From Albifimbria verrucaria (taxonomy: Eukaryota; Ascomycota; Sordariomycetes; Hypocreales; Stachybotryaceae), in the NCBI GenBank assembly GCA_020081605.1, contig JAHREC010000040.1:1-64000 (forward strand): a DNA stretch of 64,000 nucleotides, in the 5' to 3' direction. Under the pieces are notes generated by a model. It saw only the letters and a program-made list of their open reading frames with translations, was not told where the DNA came from and made no database searches. The translations under genes were made by a program, and so were the position numbers. Below, piece by piece: positions 22,240 to 34,064 of the stretch. How positions within the stretch are numbered: position 1 is the first letter of the stretch; every line of letters begins with the position of its first letter.

Positions 22240-23480
22240 CCGCTGTTGCTTAACTTATGTATCTCCTGTGACATTTGCTTCACGCGGGCGTATAAGTCGC
22301 CCTTGGCGTAATAGTCTCTTTGTCGGCGTCGAGGTACTGCTGCACCTGCGCCATGCGCAAGTATACCTTGGCGCAGAAGCGCGGCTGGACGTTGACGAGC
22401 GCTTCGAAGATAGGATCCGGATATGGCACTAGTAGATCGATGAGCTGCTCATACAGCACCTCGACCACCGAAACCCTTACGTGTCCCATGTTCGGCCACT
22501 CCAGTGACTGGAAAAGCTCCTGCTGAGGGGTCTGTGAGAAGCCTCACCCGACGCATGGTATCTCCCCCAAAAGCAGCTGAAGTCTTGTTCACCATCATCG
22601 AGAACAAGGGGAATCGGAGCTATTGTCGCTATATGCATCGTCGAAGCCCACATCCACGTCACGAATAGAGCTTGGAGAGTGGAGGGCTTATCTGGCCGCT
22701 CGCCAGGGATTCGGCGCGGCTGGCCAGTGATTTCTGAATGAAATCCCTCTGTGAATGTCATGGTACGCTGGGTCGTGTTCTGTGGTTTTATTGCGCCATG
22801 ATACCAGGGAGTTGTGCCACTTTCGATGTGTCTTTTCACTTATTACATCCGGTTCCTGTTGTCTCTGCTATTTTGCCTCCGTCTCGGTGCGGGGCAGCTT
22901 AGCCGTGTGTCGCCGTCGAGCTTCTCAAGGAGACACTTGATCTTAGCGCGCACGGCGGCGTGTTCGAGCAGCTTGCGCGAGCGTTTTTGACGTATTCGTC
23001 GGCATCGGGAGAGTAAGCGCAGAAGCGATTGATGGGTTCGAGTACCATGATTCGATAACGGCCATCGAGGGCTTGGCTTGTTTCGGCGTTGAGATCCTCG
23101 ACTGCTTGTTTGTAGCTTTTGTTCATGCCGTCCTTCGCACCCGAGCCACCGTAAGATGCATCGATCGTCTCTGCAATTCGCATTACGACGTCATCATCGC
23201 TGTGCAAGTGCTAGTCAGCAAGACAATTCGGAATGTTTGGGCCGGCTCTACACCCTCATGGTGAGTCTAGGTATCGTTTTTCCTCTTTTGCAAACGCAGT
23301 GAAGCGGTCTCCACTGGATTGAATCGCCTATGGGATGCCAGATCATGAAGTCTTTCTCTGCGGGCGGCGGATGGAAATGCTTACCTCTCAACCTCGTAGT
23401 CTCGGTCGTTAGTCTTTGCCGCATGACTCACGAGGACCAAATTCACACTTGTTCAATCACTGACATCATGAACGTGTCTC
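22240..23480 (-). pseudogene. BAR-domain protein (amphiphysin, Rvs167/Hob1 type), decayed
   Basis: Pieces of one BAR-domain gene appear in order on the minus strand: TNDRDYEVE followed by a GTAAGC donor (about 23384), LRLQK and KRYLDS in shifted frames (about 23310-23265), an exon starting at about 23203 with VMRIAETIDASYGGSGAKDG, MNKSYKQAVEDLNAETSQAL and VLEPINRFCAYSPD, then RKLLEH..RAKIK, AKLPRTETEAK-stop, and after about 330 unrelated bases YEQLIDLLVPYPDPIFEALV, RFCAKVYLRMAQVQQYLDA and DYYAKGDLYARVKQMS. Intact homologs bind and curve membranes in endocytosis and actin patches. At least five frame changes, a stop and an insertion near 22500-22830 make it a clear pseudogene. Parent copies are single essential-type genes elsewhere in fungal genomes. 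Confidence 0.85.
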
Positions 23481-23489
23481 AAATAGGCG

Positions 23490-25085
23490 TGGCAGGGTTG
23501 CTAAGGAGCATGATGCAGCGTCACACAGTCTTGTCATCGTGCACGACGAATAGGAAGGGGACTTTGGCGATGTGAAACTGACCCCGTGGGACAACAGTCC
23601 TCGTCGGCATAACCGCATCAGAGCGCCAAAAGGATGACTTCCATGATCGGCGTATTCCGTCCTCCCTCAAACAATTACGCTATCCCACTAAATGATGAGA
23701 CCATATCGGGCAAGCACATCATCCCGTGAGGCATGAACTTTTGCTATCGTTGAGCAAATCAGAGACAGTGACTCTCATGGTCTTGCACACCGCTACATCG
23801 ACGAATGAATACGTCCCAAAAGTCAAGTCATTCATGACTAACGTCACGTGAAAGTTGATCCGTTGTCACGGTTAGGGAGCTCTCACCTCCGGGATTAGGA
23901 AGAGATTGAATTCTACTCGGGCTGTACATACGGCCCTATACAAGGAGAGTTTACGAGGCTCTAGCCTTCCGAGAGCATCGCTGATCGGACGTATTGGTGT
24001 CTCAAATTTGGAGGGCGGTTGTGAGTCGGGATGTTTAAGGGCACGGGGATATCCGACAAAATCATGCGATTGCCCGATCGCAGTCAGATAATACGATCTT
24101 GGTCCATGACAGACCTTAGTATCTGGAGACATCATTGATGCGCAACCAAGACTTCTGTGGTAAATGATGTCTCATTGAGATTTTGTCTCTACAACGAGTT
24201 TAGAGCTGTGAACAGGACGGGCAGAGGACTAATCGGAGCAGGGCATCCTGGTAGTCTAGTGCCTCGGACCATAACACTCTTGGTTCGATATGCCTGAAAT
24301 AGAAGTCATTAGTGTTATTGTCCGTCCTGGCACGTCTTACACGAGAGGAGACACTTGACGGACCCTAATCTCGGAGGTGGTTGGAGGGGCTTTGGTGAGC
24401 AACCATCCGTTCGTGCCTAGAATCTGCTGCCCGTTCGAGATGCAATCGTCTCCAGTTGAAGTTGAAGAAGAAGAAAATGGTCCGGGTTTCATTAGGCTAA
24501 CGGAAGAGATCCCAGTGACCTTGACCTACAGGGGACAAGCATAAAGCATAGTTTCTAACGTCCCCTCCCCATGCAACCTCATTGGGTTGACTCAGTTACT
24601 GGAATGCCGAATTGCAAGAGTCTAAAGGGAGACTTGGAGAAGATCTTCAGCGGCAAGAGCGGGTTAGTGAATTGTCAGGGTAGACAAGAGCTTTACAGAC
24701 TATTGCTCAGCAGGGAAAGATTGCTCGACTAAGACATGCTGTTGAGACAGAACAGCATCTGCCGTAAGGCAGGGTTTAGACAGTAGGACGAACAAGCAGT
24801 ACAGGAGTCACCAGCTGAGTATAGATGATGCCAATGGTGAACTCTTAATGGTGCAACCAATGCCTTGCAACGTCTGCACGGGCCAAAAGCATGTCTTTAG
24901 GATCTGGCTGCATCTGAATATTCGCAAGTTTAGCAGCTCGGCTTGATGGAGCTCAAGCTCGTCGGACGGCACCACTTGCGAGCCCAGCTAGACGACATCG
25001 AAGCTTCCGCTGAGACCTTTGTCATCGTGGTGAAACTCAATGACACTTGGGTTGGGTTCCTGCAGGCTGTTGCCTGTGGATGAGC
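23490..25085. other. Gene-poor stretch
   Basis: No supported gene. A few frames of 60-87 codons lack domains and starts in good context. The last 100 bp are the promoter region of the gene at 25199. Confidence 0.3.
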
Positions 25086-25089
25086 CAGG

Positions 25090-25096
25090 TATAAAG
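25090..25096 (+). promoter_or_regulatory. TATA box of the secreted-protein gene at 25199
   Basis: TATAAAG lies about 109 bp before the ATG. The leader that follows is A/C-rich (ACACAACAAAAAAATACACAAACC), as in well-expressed fungal genes. Confidence 0.5.
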
Positions 25097-25198
25097 AGTA
25101 CTTGATGGTCGCAAAGATGAACAAGAACCTCGTTATTGATAAGCAGCAACACAACAAAAAAATACACAAACCAGCTCTTCAACAAATCCAGCCTCAAG

Positions 25199-26033
25199 AT
25201 GCTCCTATCAAACGTTCTCTTCTTCGCAACTTCGGTATTAGCTGCTCCTAATGTCTTCGTGGCCGACTCCCTGCTTTGGAAGCCCGACAGCAACAGACGA
25301 CTGTAGCCTCCACTATTCTTCAGGCCGTTACCACCCTGGAACAGACTACAAACACTAACATCGCCGAGATCAGTAAGTCCCCTCAATTGCAGTATGGCCC
25401 TGATGGTATAAACTAACCCGTTCCGCAGACAAGGCCGTCGCTGCCATCAAGGCCAACACTGAGGCCACCCTCCAGGTCACGCTTGTAGCTACCATCAAGA
25501 CCAACTTCCAAGCCATTACTACGGCCCTTCAGTCTGCCACCAGGACCATCATCAGCGTGACCTATGATGCCGCCGGCGGCATTATCGGCCAAGCTACCAA
25601 TCTCACTCAGGATCAAATTAATCAGCTTGTCGACGCCATCAATGTTACGAAGCGCGTCATAAATAACATCAAGATTGTCATCACCCTGACCGTGACCAAC
25701 CTTGGACCCAGTGTCACCGCCCTCATCACCTCGGAGATCAGCGCCGTTTCTAATGCCCTCGCCCCGTTCCTGCAGCCTCTGGTCGTCTTCCTGACAGCCG
25801 TGCGCAACCTTTCCGCCAGGCTCACTGTCAACATCCAGGGCCTCAACTCTGGACTTAGCGATCTCACCTTCGTAATCCAGAATGTCCTCAGCTCTCTCGG
25901 CCTTCCTGGCCTTAAGATTCCGGCGGCTATTCAGGCTCTAACGGGTCTCTTGGGTTTGTTAAGCGATTCCTCGACCGTACCTAATACTAATTTGAGTGAA
26001 GGCCTTCTTAAGCTCCTCCTCGGAACGAAATAG
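25199..26033 (+). pseudogene. Secreted helical Ala/Thr-rich protein, one-base frameshift
   Basis: ATG at 25199 begins a signal peptide (MLLSNVLFFATSVLAAP). About 25 codons later, at CTGCTTTGGAAGCCCGAC (about 25275), one base is missing. Past it the frame continues as QQQTTVASTILQAVTTLEQT, an intron at 25373-25428 (GTAAGT, branch AACTAAC, GCAG) and a long exon 2 to TAG at 26031-26033, for about 259 codons. The mature protein is almost free of Cys and made of amphipathic helices rich in Ala, Thr, Val and Ile (AAIKANTEATLQVTLVATIK), resembling cell-wall or surface-associated helical proteins. No named family is recognised. TATA box, signal peptide and intron argue for a live gene, so the single gap may be a sequencing indel. 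Confidence 0.65.
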
Positions 26034-27288
26034 GCCGTAGTACGTTCGACACAACACGATCAATTTTCAATATGTTATGCGAAAGTAACCACAGAAACAA
26101 TTGAGACTTAATAGGGGTTTTCGGCCAATAGTTGCTATATATAACATGGCTTCAGTCAATTTTACACCACGATAATTACTCTTCCAAATCATAATGAATT
26201 TGCCGTAGAAGTCATGCCTTGACTTTTGGCGAAGCGTACACTACTATCCATTTAGCTGCAGGAAGAGGCGATAACCGGAGTTGAATGGCCGGACGACAGT
26301 GGCAATGTAGCGTCGGCGGACAAGACGGTGAAGTTAACGTTAGCCCCGCTAGTCCTGGGCCTCTGGAAATATCATCAACCCTACGTCTTCTCTTCCGGCA
26401 AAGATGTTCCCGTTCTTCGACATTCAGCCGACATAGAGCCAGTGGTCAAGGTTTATAGCCATCATTTAGTCAGTTATCATAGTCTCACACTATAAACAAA
26501 ATCAACAATAAGCAGCATCGTATCACAATGTCACTGCCAGCAAGATTGTCCCTCCCAGCTGGAGAAAATGGGCCCTAGCTTCCTCGTGTCAGCTCGGGCG
26601 CTATGGATCTCAGTAGCTTCGAAAGCATTCCGGAACCGGACGAGGGACGCTTGGCCTCTTCGTCCGGGTACACTCATTAAGATGTGTTTGAACGCGGCGG
26701 CCGTGGTTATTCAGGCATGTGGCGCTTCAGATGTGACATGAAACAGATGGTGCAAATCCAGTTTGCGATGGTGGCTTGGTCCAGGGTGTGTATGGTTCGT
26801 TCATTCCGAATCAAACTTGGCATCTGTTTTCAATGTTTTCCCTCTTAGCTTCCAACTTTATTAAGCATAAGTGTGAAAAGGTTCTTCTGCCATAAGATCG
26901 GCTTACGGTTGCACAGTTTTTATGCGGCATCGACGGGCATATTTCACGAACATGCAAGGCTGAGACATAGGCATCCGGGCAAGAGTTTAGTAGTTGGATT
27001 TAATTGATCAGACGATCTGTGGTGTTTAATTGACGATATTGTCCTGGGGATTGGGATTCGTGGGACATTCGCTGGTGTGGGACATTTGCTTGTGGATTAC
27101 GTTATACCATAGTGATCGAGCAAAGACAGAGTGGTTCAAGCCACATTATTGAGTCTTAGGCTGGAAGCTGTGTAGTTTAGCTGGTATCTCCAGATTGAAA
27201 CTCTCGGCTAATTTCTCGTCTTTTCTTCAGATTCCCTTTGCGATAGTAAGTCTCGAAATATTAGCAATCAATTGTTAACTTTATATAA
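26034..27288. other. Intergenic stretch
   Basis: No open frame of note. The TTATATAATA just before 27291 contains the TA target site of the next element. Confidence 0.4.
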
Positions 27289-27290
27289 TA

Positions 27291-29129
27291 GTGTCACCAC
27301 CCACGCAACTGGCCACTCCCCTGACCGGCAGGGATAAACGCGATTTCACCACCTTGCATACCTAGATTATCATAACTTCGCCAATCTTCATCCAAATTGA
27401 ATAGAAATTTCGCTGCTAACTAGAGAAATAATTGATTGTGAGTTCCGTATTGCTGAGGCTTTGCAAAAGATTGATAATGGCCGTTCAATTGTAGCTGCGG
27501 GGCGCGACTTCAAGGTCCTTCGGTCCACGCTACAAGGCCGGCTCAGAGGTTCACAACCACGTCAGAATCTCGCGATATCGAATCAAAAGCTATCGCCAGT
27601 TCAAGAAGAGACGCTGATCAACTGGATCCTTAATATAGAAGCGGCAGGGAGGGCCCCATCGCAACGAGACATCTACGATTTTGCAAGCCTCGTCCTGCCG
27701 AGGGCGGCAACGAATTGCAACTCGGCCACAACTGGGTATCCCGGTTCCTTCATCGTCATCCGAATATTAAGATGAAGCCGTCTCGAGGCCTTGAGGCCCT
27801 ACGGTCGAATTCGACGCAGCCGGAACGCCTTGAGGACTAGATTTTGCTAGTTAAACGGCTGATGGATCGTCTAGGCGTTAGTCCTGACTGTCTGTACAAT
27901 ATGGATGAGACCGGCATGGCCGAGGGTCAAACAAGGCACGGAAGAGTCGCCGGGACACATCTCTTACGATACGGGGCTGTCACAAATAGCGATCCTACGC
28001 CCTGGGTCTCGGCTATCGAAACTGGAAGTGCGTCCGGGTGTTTCATCCGGCCTGTGATGATCTTCACCGGGTCTTCCCTCCAAGGACAATGGTTTCCTGA
28101 CGATTCCCTTGACTGGGGGTTTGATTATAGTGCAACAGGCTGTGCCAATGGCTAGATTCTTCTAAAGTGGCTCAGGAAGGTCTTCCTACCCGAGACAAAG
28201 CCAAAGAATCGATGCCAATGGCGTATCCTCATCGTCGACGGCCACAAGGCCCATCTAACGATCCCTTTCCAATACACGGCTTGGAAGAATCTTTGCTATA
28301 TCCTTTACCTTCCATCTCACACATAACGTATGTCCCAGCCCCTCGATGTAGGCGTTTTCTCGCCGCTAAAGTCAGCTTTCCACAGACATACGAGGGCCTT
28401 CGTGTCTTTCGATTCCACGGCCCCCATACAAAAACAACGGTTCATCCAAGCGTACAGGGACGCCCGGGATGAGGCCCTGACTTCCTGTAATATCCGCGCC
28501 GGCTTCCGGGCCATTGGGCTGTGGCCCTGTAACGTTGAGTGGCTTGTTCAAGCTGGCCGCAAGGCAGGGCAGCCACCACCACAGGACCCGACGGCAAAGA
28601 CGCCTAAGAAGCCGCGTTTGGCTCGGAAAAAGGCATGGGATACGCCAACAAGTAGCTCTGCGTTCAAGTAAATGATGTATATTGCAAGGGATGACGCAGG
28701 CTGCTTGCATCGTAATTTACGGACGATTACATCGAAGACAGCGAAGGAAATGGATCAAAGGATGCCCGGATCGCCGCATTGACTGTCCACAAAGGGCGCC
28801 TCGAGGCCGAATTAGCTAGCCAAAGACCCCAAAAAGCAGAAAAGTTCAATATGATCCAAATGCTGATTTTCCCGGTGTTCCAGAAATTATCAAGGCTCGA
28901 GAGAGGGCCCAACGAACGCGCATCAAAGCACGCAGACTTTTTAAGAATGTCGCCGAGAAGCAAGGAGACAATATAGATGTAGCTAATCCCTATTAAATTA
29001 CCTATCGTTTGACCTATCCCTTATCTCAATTGACCTTCTTGTTATTGAGAAAATGCATCGTGAAGTTTGTTGTAATGTTTGCTGTTCCCTGCCGGTTTGG
29101 GGAGGTGCCGGTTGCGTGGGTGGTGACAC
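27291..29129 (+). mobile_element. Fot1-like pogo DNA transposon, complete ends
   Basis: A 1839-bp element flanked by TA on both sides (27289-27290, 29130-29131). The left end GTGTCACCACCCACGCAACT is mirrored at the right (..GTTGCGTGGGTGGTGACAC) with 21 of 22 bases matching, and weaker similarity extends to about 46 bp (CCGGCAGGGA in both arms). Length and TA target site are those of fungal Fot1/pogo elements, Tc1/mariner superfamily. It carries one transposase gene, now broken. Confidence 0.93.
27440..28671 (+). pseudogene. Fot1/pogo transposase, broken
   Basis: Within the TA-flanked element. A DNA-binding helix-turn-helix region (FRIAEALQKIDNGRSIVAAG) is followed by a CENP-B/Tc5-type part (ETLINWILNIEAAGRAPSQR). 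After a damaged section comes the catalytic core: YNMDETG (first Asp), LIVDGHKAHLT (second Asp), and, after an in-frame TAA where SHT-SH is expected, MSQPLDVGVFSPLKSAF (third Asp). The C-terminus reads AYRDARDEALTSCNIRAGFR. At least three frame changes plus the stop mean no active enzyme. Confidence 0.88.
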
Positions 29130-29131
29130 TA

Positions 29132-29808
29132 GATCATACCTTCGAGGCAGGATCGAGAGGTGTGGATGCCTTTAGTACAGGATGGTCACGTGATGTATAC
29201 TGGCACGAAGCGGCGAGAGCACCTTGCCCAAACGGGCATCACCGCTAAACCGGTGTACATGCGTAGTCACAACGACACAATAATGCATGGCCGTCAACGA
29301 TTTAGGACTTGGATTGAGAGAAGACGATGCCAAAACTTTCGTTCAAGAACTGTCCCTCTCAGCTACTGTCTCTTGAATCTCTAGAGTATGACCGTGGCAC
29401 GTTGCAGAATTAAAAGCTCCGGTTAAACCCCACATCAACCCCTCCAGCCGCCCTGACGGATCAACGGGGATCGCCCAGCACTCCATATTTTAATTGCATA
29501 ATGCAGGGACCACGGCTGAAGGGAGTTGGTAAATCCATGACCCTCAAAGCAACCTGGAACCAGTCATTGCGGGCCAACAGCTCGGGCCGTTCTTACGTTG
29601 CCATGTCCTCGTTGCCGCCCCGACTGTGCCCTGGTTACAGTGACATTAGCAGCCATGACCTCACGACTCGCCAAATGCCGTCCAAAAGGAATTCCCAGTC
29701 CAGGGGCTAAGGAATGTCCCACGTCATGCTTGCTCACTGCGCGTTACGATGAGGGTGAGAAGTGCTATTCCCTGGGTAACCGTACGGTGTGAGCAGCAAT
29801 GATGAAGA
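29132..29808. other. Intergenic stretch upstream of the NmrA-like gene
   Basis: Several overlapping short frames, none with a domain. The promoter of the next gene lies at its right end. Confidence 0.3.
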
Positions 29809-29820
29809 GTATATATTAAA
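29809..29820 (+). promoter_or_regulatory. TATA box of the NmrA-like gene
   Basis: GTATATATTAAA lies about 95 bp before the ATG at 29909, the usual fungal spacing. CAATTGCTCTAGTCATTTCTC then leads to the start codon context CTCATCATGTCG. Confidence 0.55.
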
Positions 29821-29908
29821 AGGCAGCGCGCAGCTGGGCATGGGCTATTGTGCATTCAATTGCTCTAGTCATTTCTCAATAAAGTTGTTACCATTTCTGA
29901 AACTCATC

Positions 29909-31110
29909 ATGTCGCGCAAAGTATGCATCACGGCCGTCGACGGCCGGACTGGCTTCCTCATCGGAGAGCTCATTCTTACGAACAAGGAGTTCTCCCGCAA
30001 GATCGACTCCGTCGTCGGCCTCAGCCTGAACCCGGACTCGGACTACGCGCAGGAGCTCAAGGGCTTCGGTGCCGACATCGTCCCGCACACGCCGGGACGC
30101 GTTCGCGAAATGGTCAAGAACCTGAAACAGACCGGCTGTGACACCATCTGCCTGGTCCCGCCGGCGCACGAGGACAAGTTCGACATTTGCATGGAGCTCA
30201 TCGAGGCCGCCAAGAAGGCAAAGGTGCCCAACGTGCTCCTCATCAGCGCCGCGGGCTGTGACTACGCTGATTCCCGGAGGCAGCCACGGCTGAGGGAGTT
30301 CATCGACATCGAGAGCGCGGTGCTGGAGGCCAAGGGCAATGCTAGCACGCCGACGGGAACGTCGCCTTGCGTGATTAGGTAGACATCATAATTCGAGCAT
30401 TGGCTGGCGTGTTTGACGTGCTAACAAACCATCAGAGCTGGATTTTATGCCGAGAATTTACTGCTGTACTCGAAGCAGGCCAAGGAGGAACGGAGTCTCC
30501 CACTTCCCATTGGGAGCAGCCACAAGTTCGCGCCGGTCGCCCTCGGTGTTTGTGACCACGCTCTCAATACAGAGGCCTAGTTAACATGATTTGACCAGGA
30601 CGTTGCCCACCTTGCCGCCCATATTCTCACCGGCAAGGGCAAGCATGGCTTCGATGATAGACACCGCGGCCAGATGATGATCATGACAGGTAGAGCAATC
30701 TTCGACGTACTCAGCTTCTACGCTAACAAACACAACCAGGCCCCCAGCTTTGCGCGGGAGAAGAGCTCGCAGCGGCAGCGAGCAAAGCCCTCGGGATCAA
30801 GCTCCAGTTCGAGGACATCTCCGAGTAAGTGCAGTTACCCATCTACTCCAATATACTTTTGCAACGTTAACATGTCTCAAACCACAGACGGGAAGCAAAG
30901 CGCGTGCTTCGCTCCCAGTCCGGCATTGATCCCTCAGAGCAGCAGTACCTTCTCGAATATTACAGTCTGGTGCGCGAGGGCAAGACCAACTACATCGCCA
31001 CGACGGCGTTCCACGACGTCACGGGTGAACATCCGACAGAGCCGGACCATTTCTTCTCCCTTTACAAGGAGGAGATGCGCCCGAAGAAGATGGCCAAACG
31101 CAGCCATTGA
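29909..31110 (+). CDS. NmrA-like NAD(P)-binding protein, five exons, intact
   Basis: Five exons (29909-30378, 30436-30547, 30599-30689, 30740-30824, 30888-31110) with canonical introns of 50-63 nt (CTAAC branch sites) give an uninterrupted 326-residue protein ending in TGA. The N-terminal Rossmann fold starts VCITAVDGRTGFLIGELI, a variant of the GxxGxxG nucleotide loop. SVVGLSLNPDS marks the second strand, DTICLVPPAHEDK and VPNVLLISAAGCDY the later strands, and CVIRAGFYAENLL the usual substrate-side motif of NmrA/HSCARG and ergot-type short-chain reductases. Such proteins sense NADP or reduce small molecules, and the substrate here is unknown. Exact phase keeping over four introns shows it is functional. 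It is G+C-rich and lies alone between transposons. Confidence 0.92.
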
Positions 31111-31289
31111 TGTTTCCAATTGTTTTGGTAACGCAATGGATAAATTTCAATCCGAGTTTGTGCTTGTAAGACATGTTGGGCATATGTACAATTATTATAC
31201 CTAGAAAAGGAGTGTGTCCTTGGATATGATTTTGAATTCAAGCCCATAATGATATATTCCCGCAGCCTGTCGCTGAAAAACTAGCGAGT

Positions 31290-32203
31290 ATCCCGTTGAG
31301 TTCAGTTCAGTTCAGTTTAGTTCAATTCCTACTCGGTTGTAGCCGCTAGTTATAAAAGCGGCCATGCCCGGCTGGCGGGGTTGGCGGACAGCCGAAGCTC
31401 GCTCCGGGTGTTAATCCGGCGCTCGCCCCACTTCGCCAACGTCAACAAACCTTGGCCAGCCATCCCCAATTATCCCACCTTTCCCTCAACCTCAAGTCTA
31501 CTCGTGGCGGCCACCTCGCGTAGAATGCGGTTCTCTACTGACGCACATTTGTTCCAGGCTTTGACGAGGGCGGTTGAAGCCGCCTTGTGTACGGTTCAGC
31601 ATACCTACAGTCTCCCCAGTGCCCGACATCGTCTAGCTAAACTCTGACCCCAAAGTGCCCAAGGGTCCCTGTCTGTTCCATGAATCTGACGGCTTTCGCG
31701 ACTGCTTTGCGCTCCCCAACATACTTTGAAGGTTATTTGCTCCCGGGATGTCGCCGAGTTCCTGGATCCGGAGTTGTCGATGTCGGCGGCATTGCAGCAG
31801 GATGTGCAATACCGTTTGCCTTCCCTCTCCACATGGGCACTTGTCGTCCGCGATACCTGGTACTCCCTGTCTGTGGCGAAACTGTCTGGTGCCGATTTTC
31901 TCGGTCCTCATTCCTACCAATAATGCACTTTGCCTTTTGGTGAGCTCGTTGTGTAGTTGCAGCACTTTCTTCGTCGGCTTCGGTGTATAGCGGAAGCTTG
32001 TGCGGCCTCGAGTTTCGCTGGTCCATTTATTCTCCCAGACATTGTTGACATGTTTATATGCCCATGTCTTGAGCGTTGATCGAAATGCCCATAATTCCGG
32101 TGGCTCCTCCTTCTCTCCATCCTGTGGCTTCCTTAGCTGCTCTGTCGGCCTGTTCGTTGCCCCAGACACCTGTGTGGGCCGGAATCCATCTAATTTATAC
32201 GGG
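31290..32203 (-). mobile_element. 3' end of a Tad-type LINE retrotransposon
   Basis: On the minus strand the end of the RNase H domain (HTGVWGNEQADRAAKEATGW, in a second frame) leads to the C-terminal region typical of Tad/MGR583 LINEs: QLHNELTKRQSALLVGMRTEK, the CPCGEGRQTVLHILLQC zinc-knuckle-like motif and a short tail. About 250 bp of 3' untranslated DNA follow, ending near a (GTTCA)n-like pentamer tract (31300-31325) that looks like a LINE tail. The 5' part, with the reverse transcriptase, is absent. The copy is cut at 32203 by the pogo element. Confidence 0.8.
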
Positions 32204-32205
32204 TA

Positions 32206-34062
32206 ACGTACATGCATAACGAGTGGATCAACATAACGAATGGATCAAAAATCCTAACCGCTAGGATAGTAATCTTAATAAAAACTCAACAGACCATTTG
32301 ATCAATTAAAACTAATCGCTATGCTCTTGCCCAGAGACCTCTATCTCTGCCTTGCATGTTCGAACATTATGCCCTGTCTTGCCGCAAATGCCACAGCGCC
32401 TTGGCCTCGGTTGCGATGACCTCCTTGACCGCCTCTTCTCGACGATTCGGCCACTACCTGACTATCTACTTCTATTTGATCAATTGATGCCTGACCTTCG
32501 TCTATAGTCATCGTCCCTCCATTACGTAGGCGTTTCTTTTTCCCCTCCGGCGCCGGCTTAGTATTGCATTTGCCTCTCGAAGATCCTTAACCTCTGACTC
32601 TAATAGAGCCATCCTATGGAGAATTGCCTTCGTTCCCTTAGAAAAAGACTTTAATGCATCAACAATTGATGCTGGAGAACTGCTCTTATGTCTTCTAATT
32701 CGTCTCTCAATGAATCCGGATTGAGATTCGGTTTCTCTTACTGTCTTTGGGGTTCGTGAGGTCCAAGGGGCAGGAAGCTCTGGCTCATTTATAGCAGGCG
32801 TTGGAGTTCGTAATCGAATATCAAGCTTCGAGATCACATGCTTCGCATCTAAAGGAGTAAGTCCAGCTCCTTTAAAGCCTCCCTGAATATTCGATTTGGT
32901 CATTATGACTTGGTGTGCGTTGTAGAAGGCGGGAAAGAACTCGGTCTTGGAAATGTGTGTTATAGAGCATTTGATCAAATGCTCTATTTCTTGACCATAA
33001 GCCTTCTTAAGCGGCCCAAAGCAGCCCACATCAAGCGGCTGGAGTAAATGAGATGAATGAGATGGCATACAGAGCGTAATAATCTTATTCTCCTTGCAGA
33101 AATCCTCAAAAGCGACCGAATGGTGGCTCTCATGCCCGTCAAGGATCAGAAGACGATAGGCACCATTTGATCTTTTAATTGAATGCCGATTGAAGTGCTT
33201 TAGCCACTCGAGGCCTGTCTCATTATCGGTCCAGCCATTCTTAGTGGTTGCAATAGCCCAATCGCCCGGGAGGTTGCTTTCGCGATACCAGCTAGAGAGG
33301 TGATATTGGCCTGCAACAATGATGAACGGCGGCAGCGCCCACCCTTCAGCATTGATCGATTCAATCGCTGTAACCCACTCACGGTTTCCGGGCTGGATCT
33401 TTTAGGGTTCGCACGCCTTTCTGCGCCTGTAACGACCATCCCGCTCATAATTACGCCCATCATAAAGCCTGTCTCATCAAAGTTGTATATATCATTTGAT
33501 CTTATGCCATACTTCGCGATTGTATTCGCCACAAGCTCAAACCACGCGTCTATCGCGATTGGATCTTCGCATTTGGCCCTCTGGTAGTCATATCTGCGAA
33601 AGAAACGCGTTCTGAGCTCTGGTTGCCGCTTAATAAAATTCGAGGCCCATCGTGGCCCAACAGGAGGCATATCTCGCTCAGCAAGCAATCGATTTGCCAT
33701 ATCTTCAACACCACAAAGCCGGGGAGGAAATCCTCGCATATCCAGATCAAGGATATATTGAACTATCGTCTGTTCCTCAAGATCAGATAGTTTACGTAAA
33801 TTAGTCTTAGTATCGCGTCGAGAAGGCATGCCTTGCTTGCGATTACGTAGGCTTGAGAATGGGATCTCGTAGATCTGTGCTGCGCGTCGCAGGCTTAATT
33901 TTGGATTAGATTGAAGGGCATGAAGTGCAAGAATAATATTAGGCTCATTATTAGAGTTCGGCATCTTAAATTGTTGAGAATCAATTGATGAAATGGTTAG
34001 GTTGTAGATTGAGGCATTTTTGATCCATTCGTTATGTTGATCCACTCGTTATGCATGTACGT
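32206..34062 (-). mobile_element. Second pogo-type DNA transposon, complete ends
   Basis: A 1857-bp element with TA at 32204-32205 and 34063-34064. Its terminal inverted repeats are about 50 bp and essentially perfect: ACGTACATGCATAACGAGTG continues through GATCAACATAACGAATGGATC and is mirrored at the right end. It encodes one transposase on the minus strand with a single frameshift. The match between the arms indicates recent insertion. It sits exactly at the join between the LINE fragment on its left and a MITE fragment on its right. Confidence 0.95.
32508..33964 (-). pseudogene. Pogo-type transposase, nearly intact, one frameshift
   Basis: ATG at 33962-33964, about 485 codons to TAG at 32508. 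Domains in order: a Psq-like helix-turn-helix (ALQSNPKLSLRRAAQIYEIP), a CENP-B-type DNA-binding part (LSDLEEQTIVQYILDLDMRG..RWASNFIKRQPELRTRF), then the DDD catalytic core with IYNFDETGFMMG, LLILDGHESHHS and SHLLQPLDVGCFGPLKKAYG. The C-terminus is basic with a leucine-rich helix (HRMALLESEVKDLREANAIL). The only defect is one missing base near 33400, next to an A run on the coding strand (CCTAAAAGATC). If that is a sequencing indel, the element may be autonomous. Confidence 0.9.
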
Positions 34063-34064
34063 TA

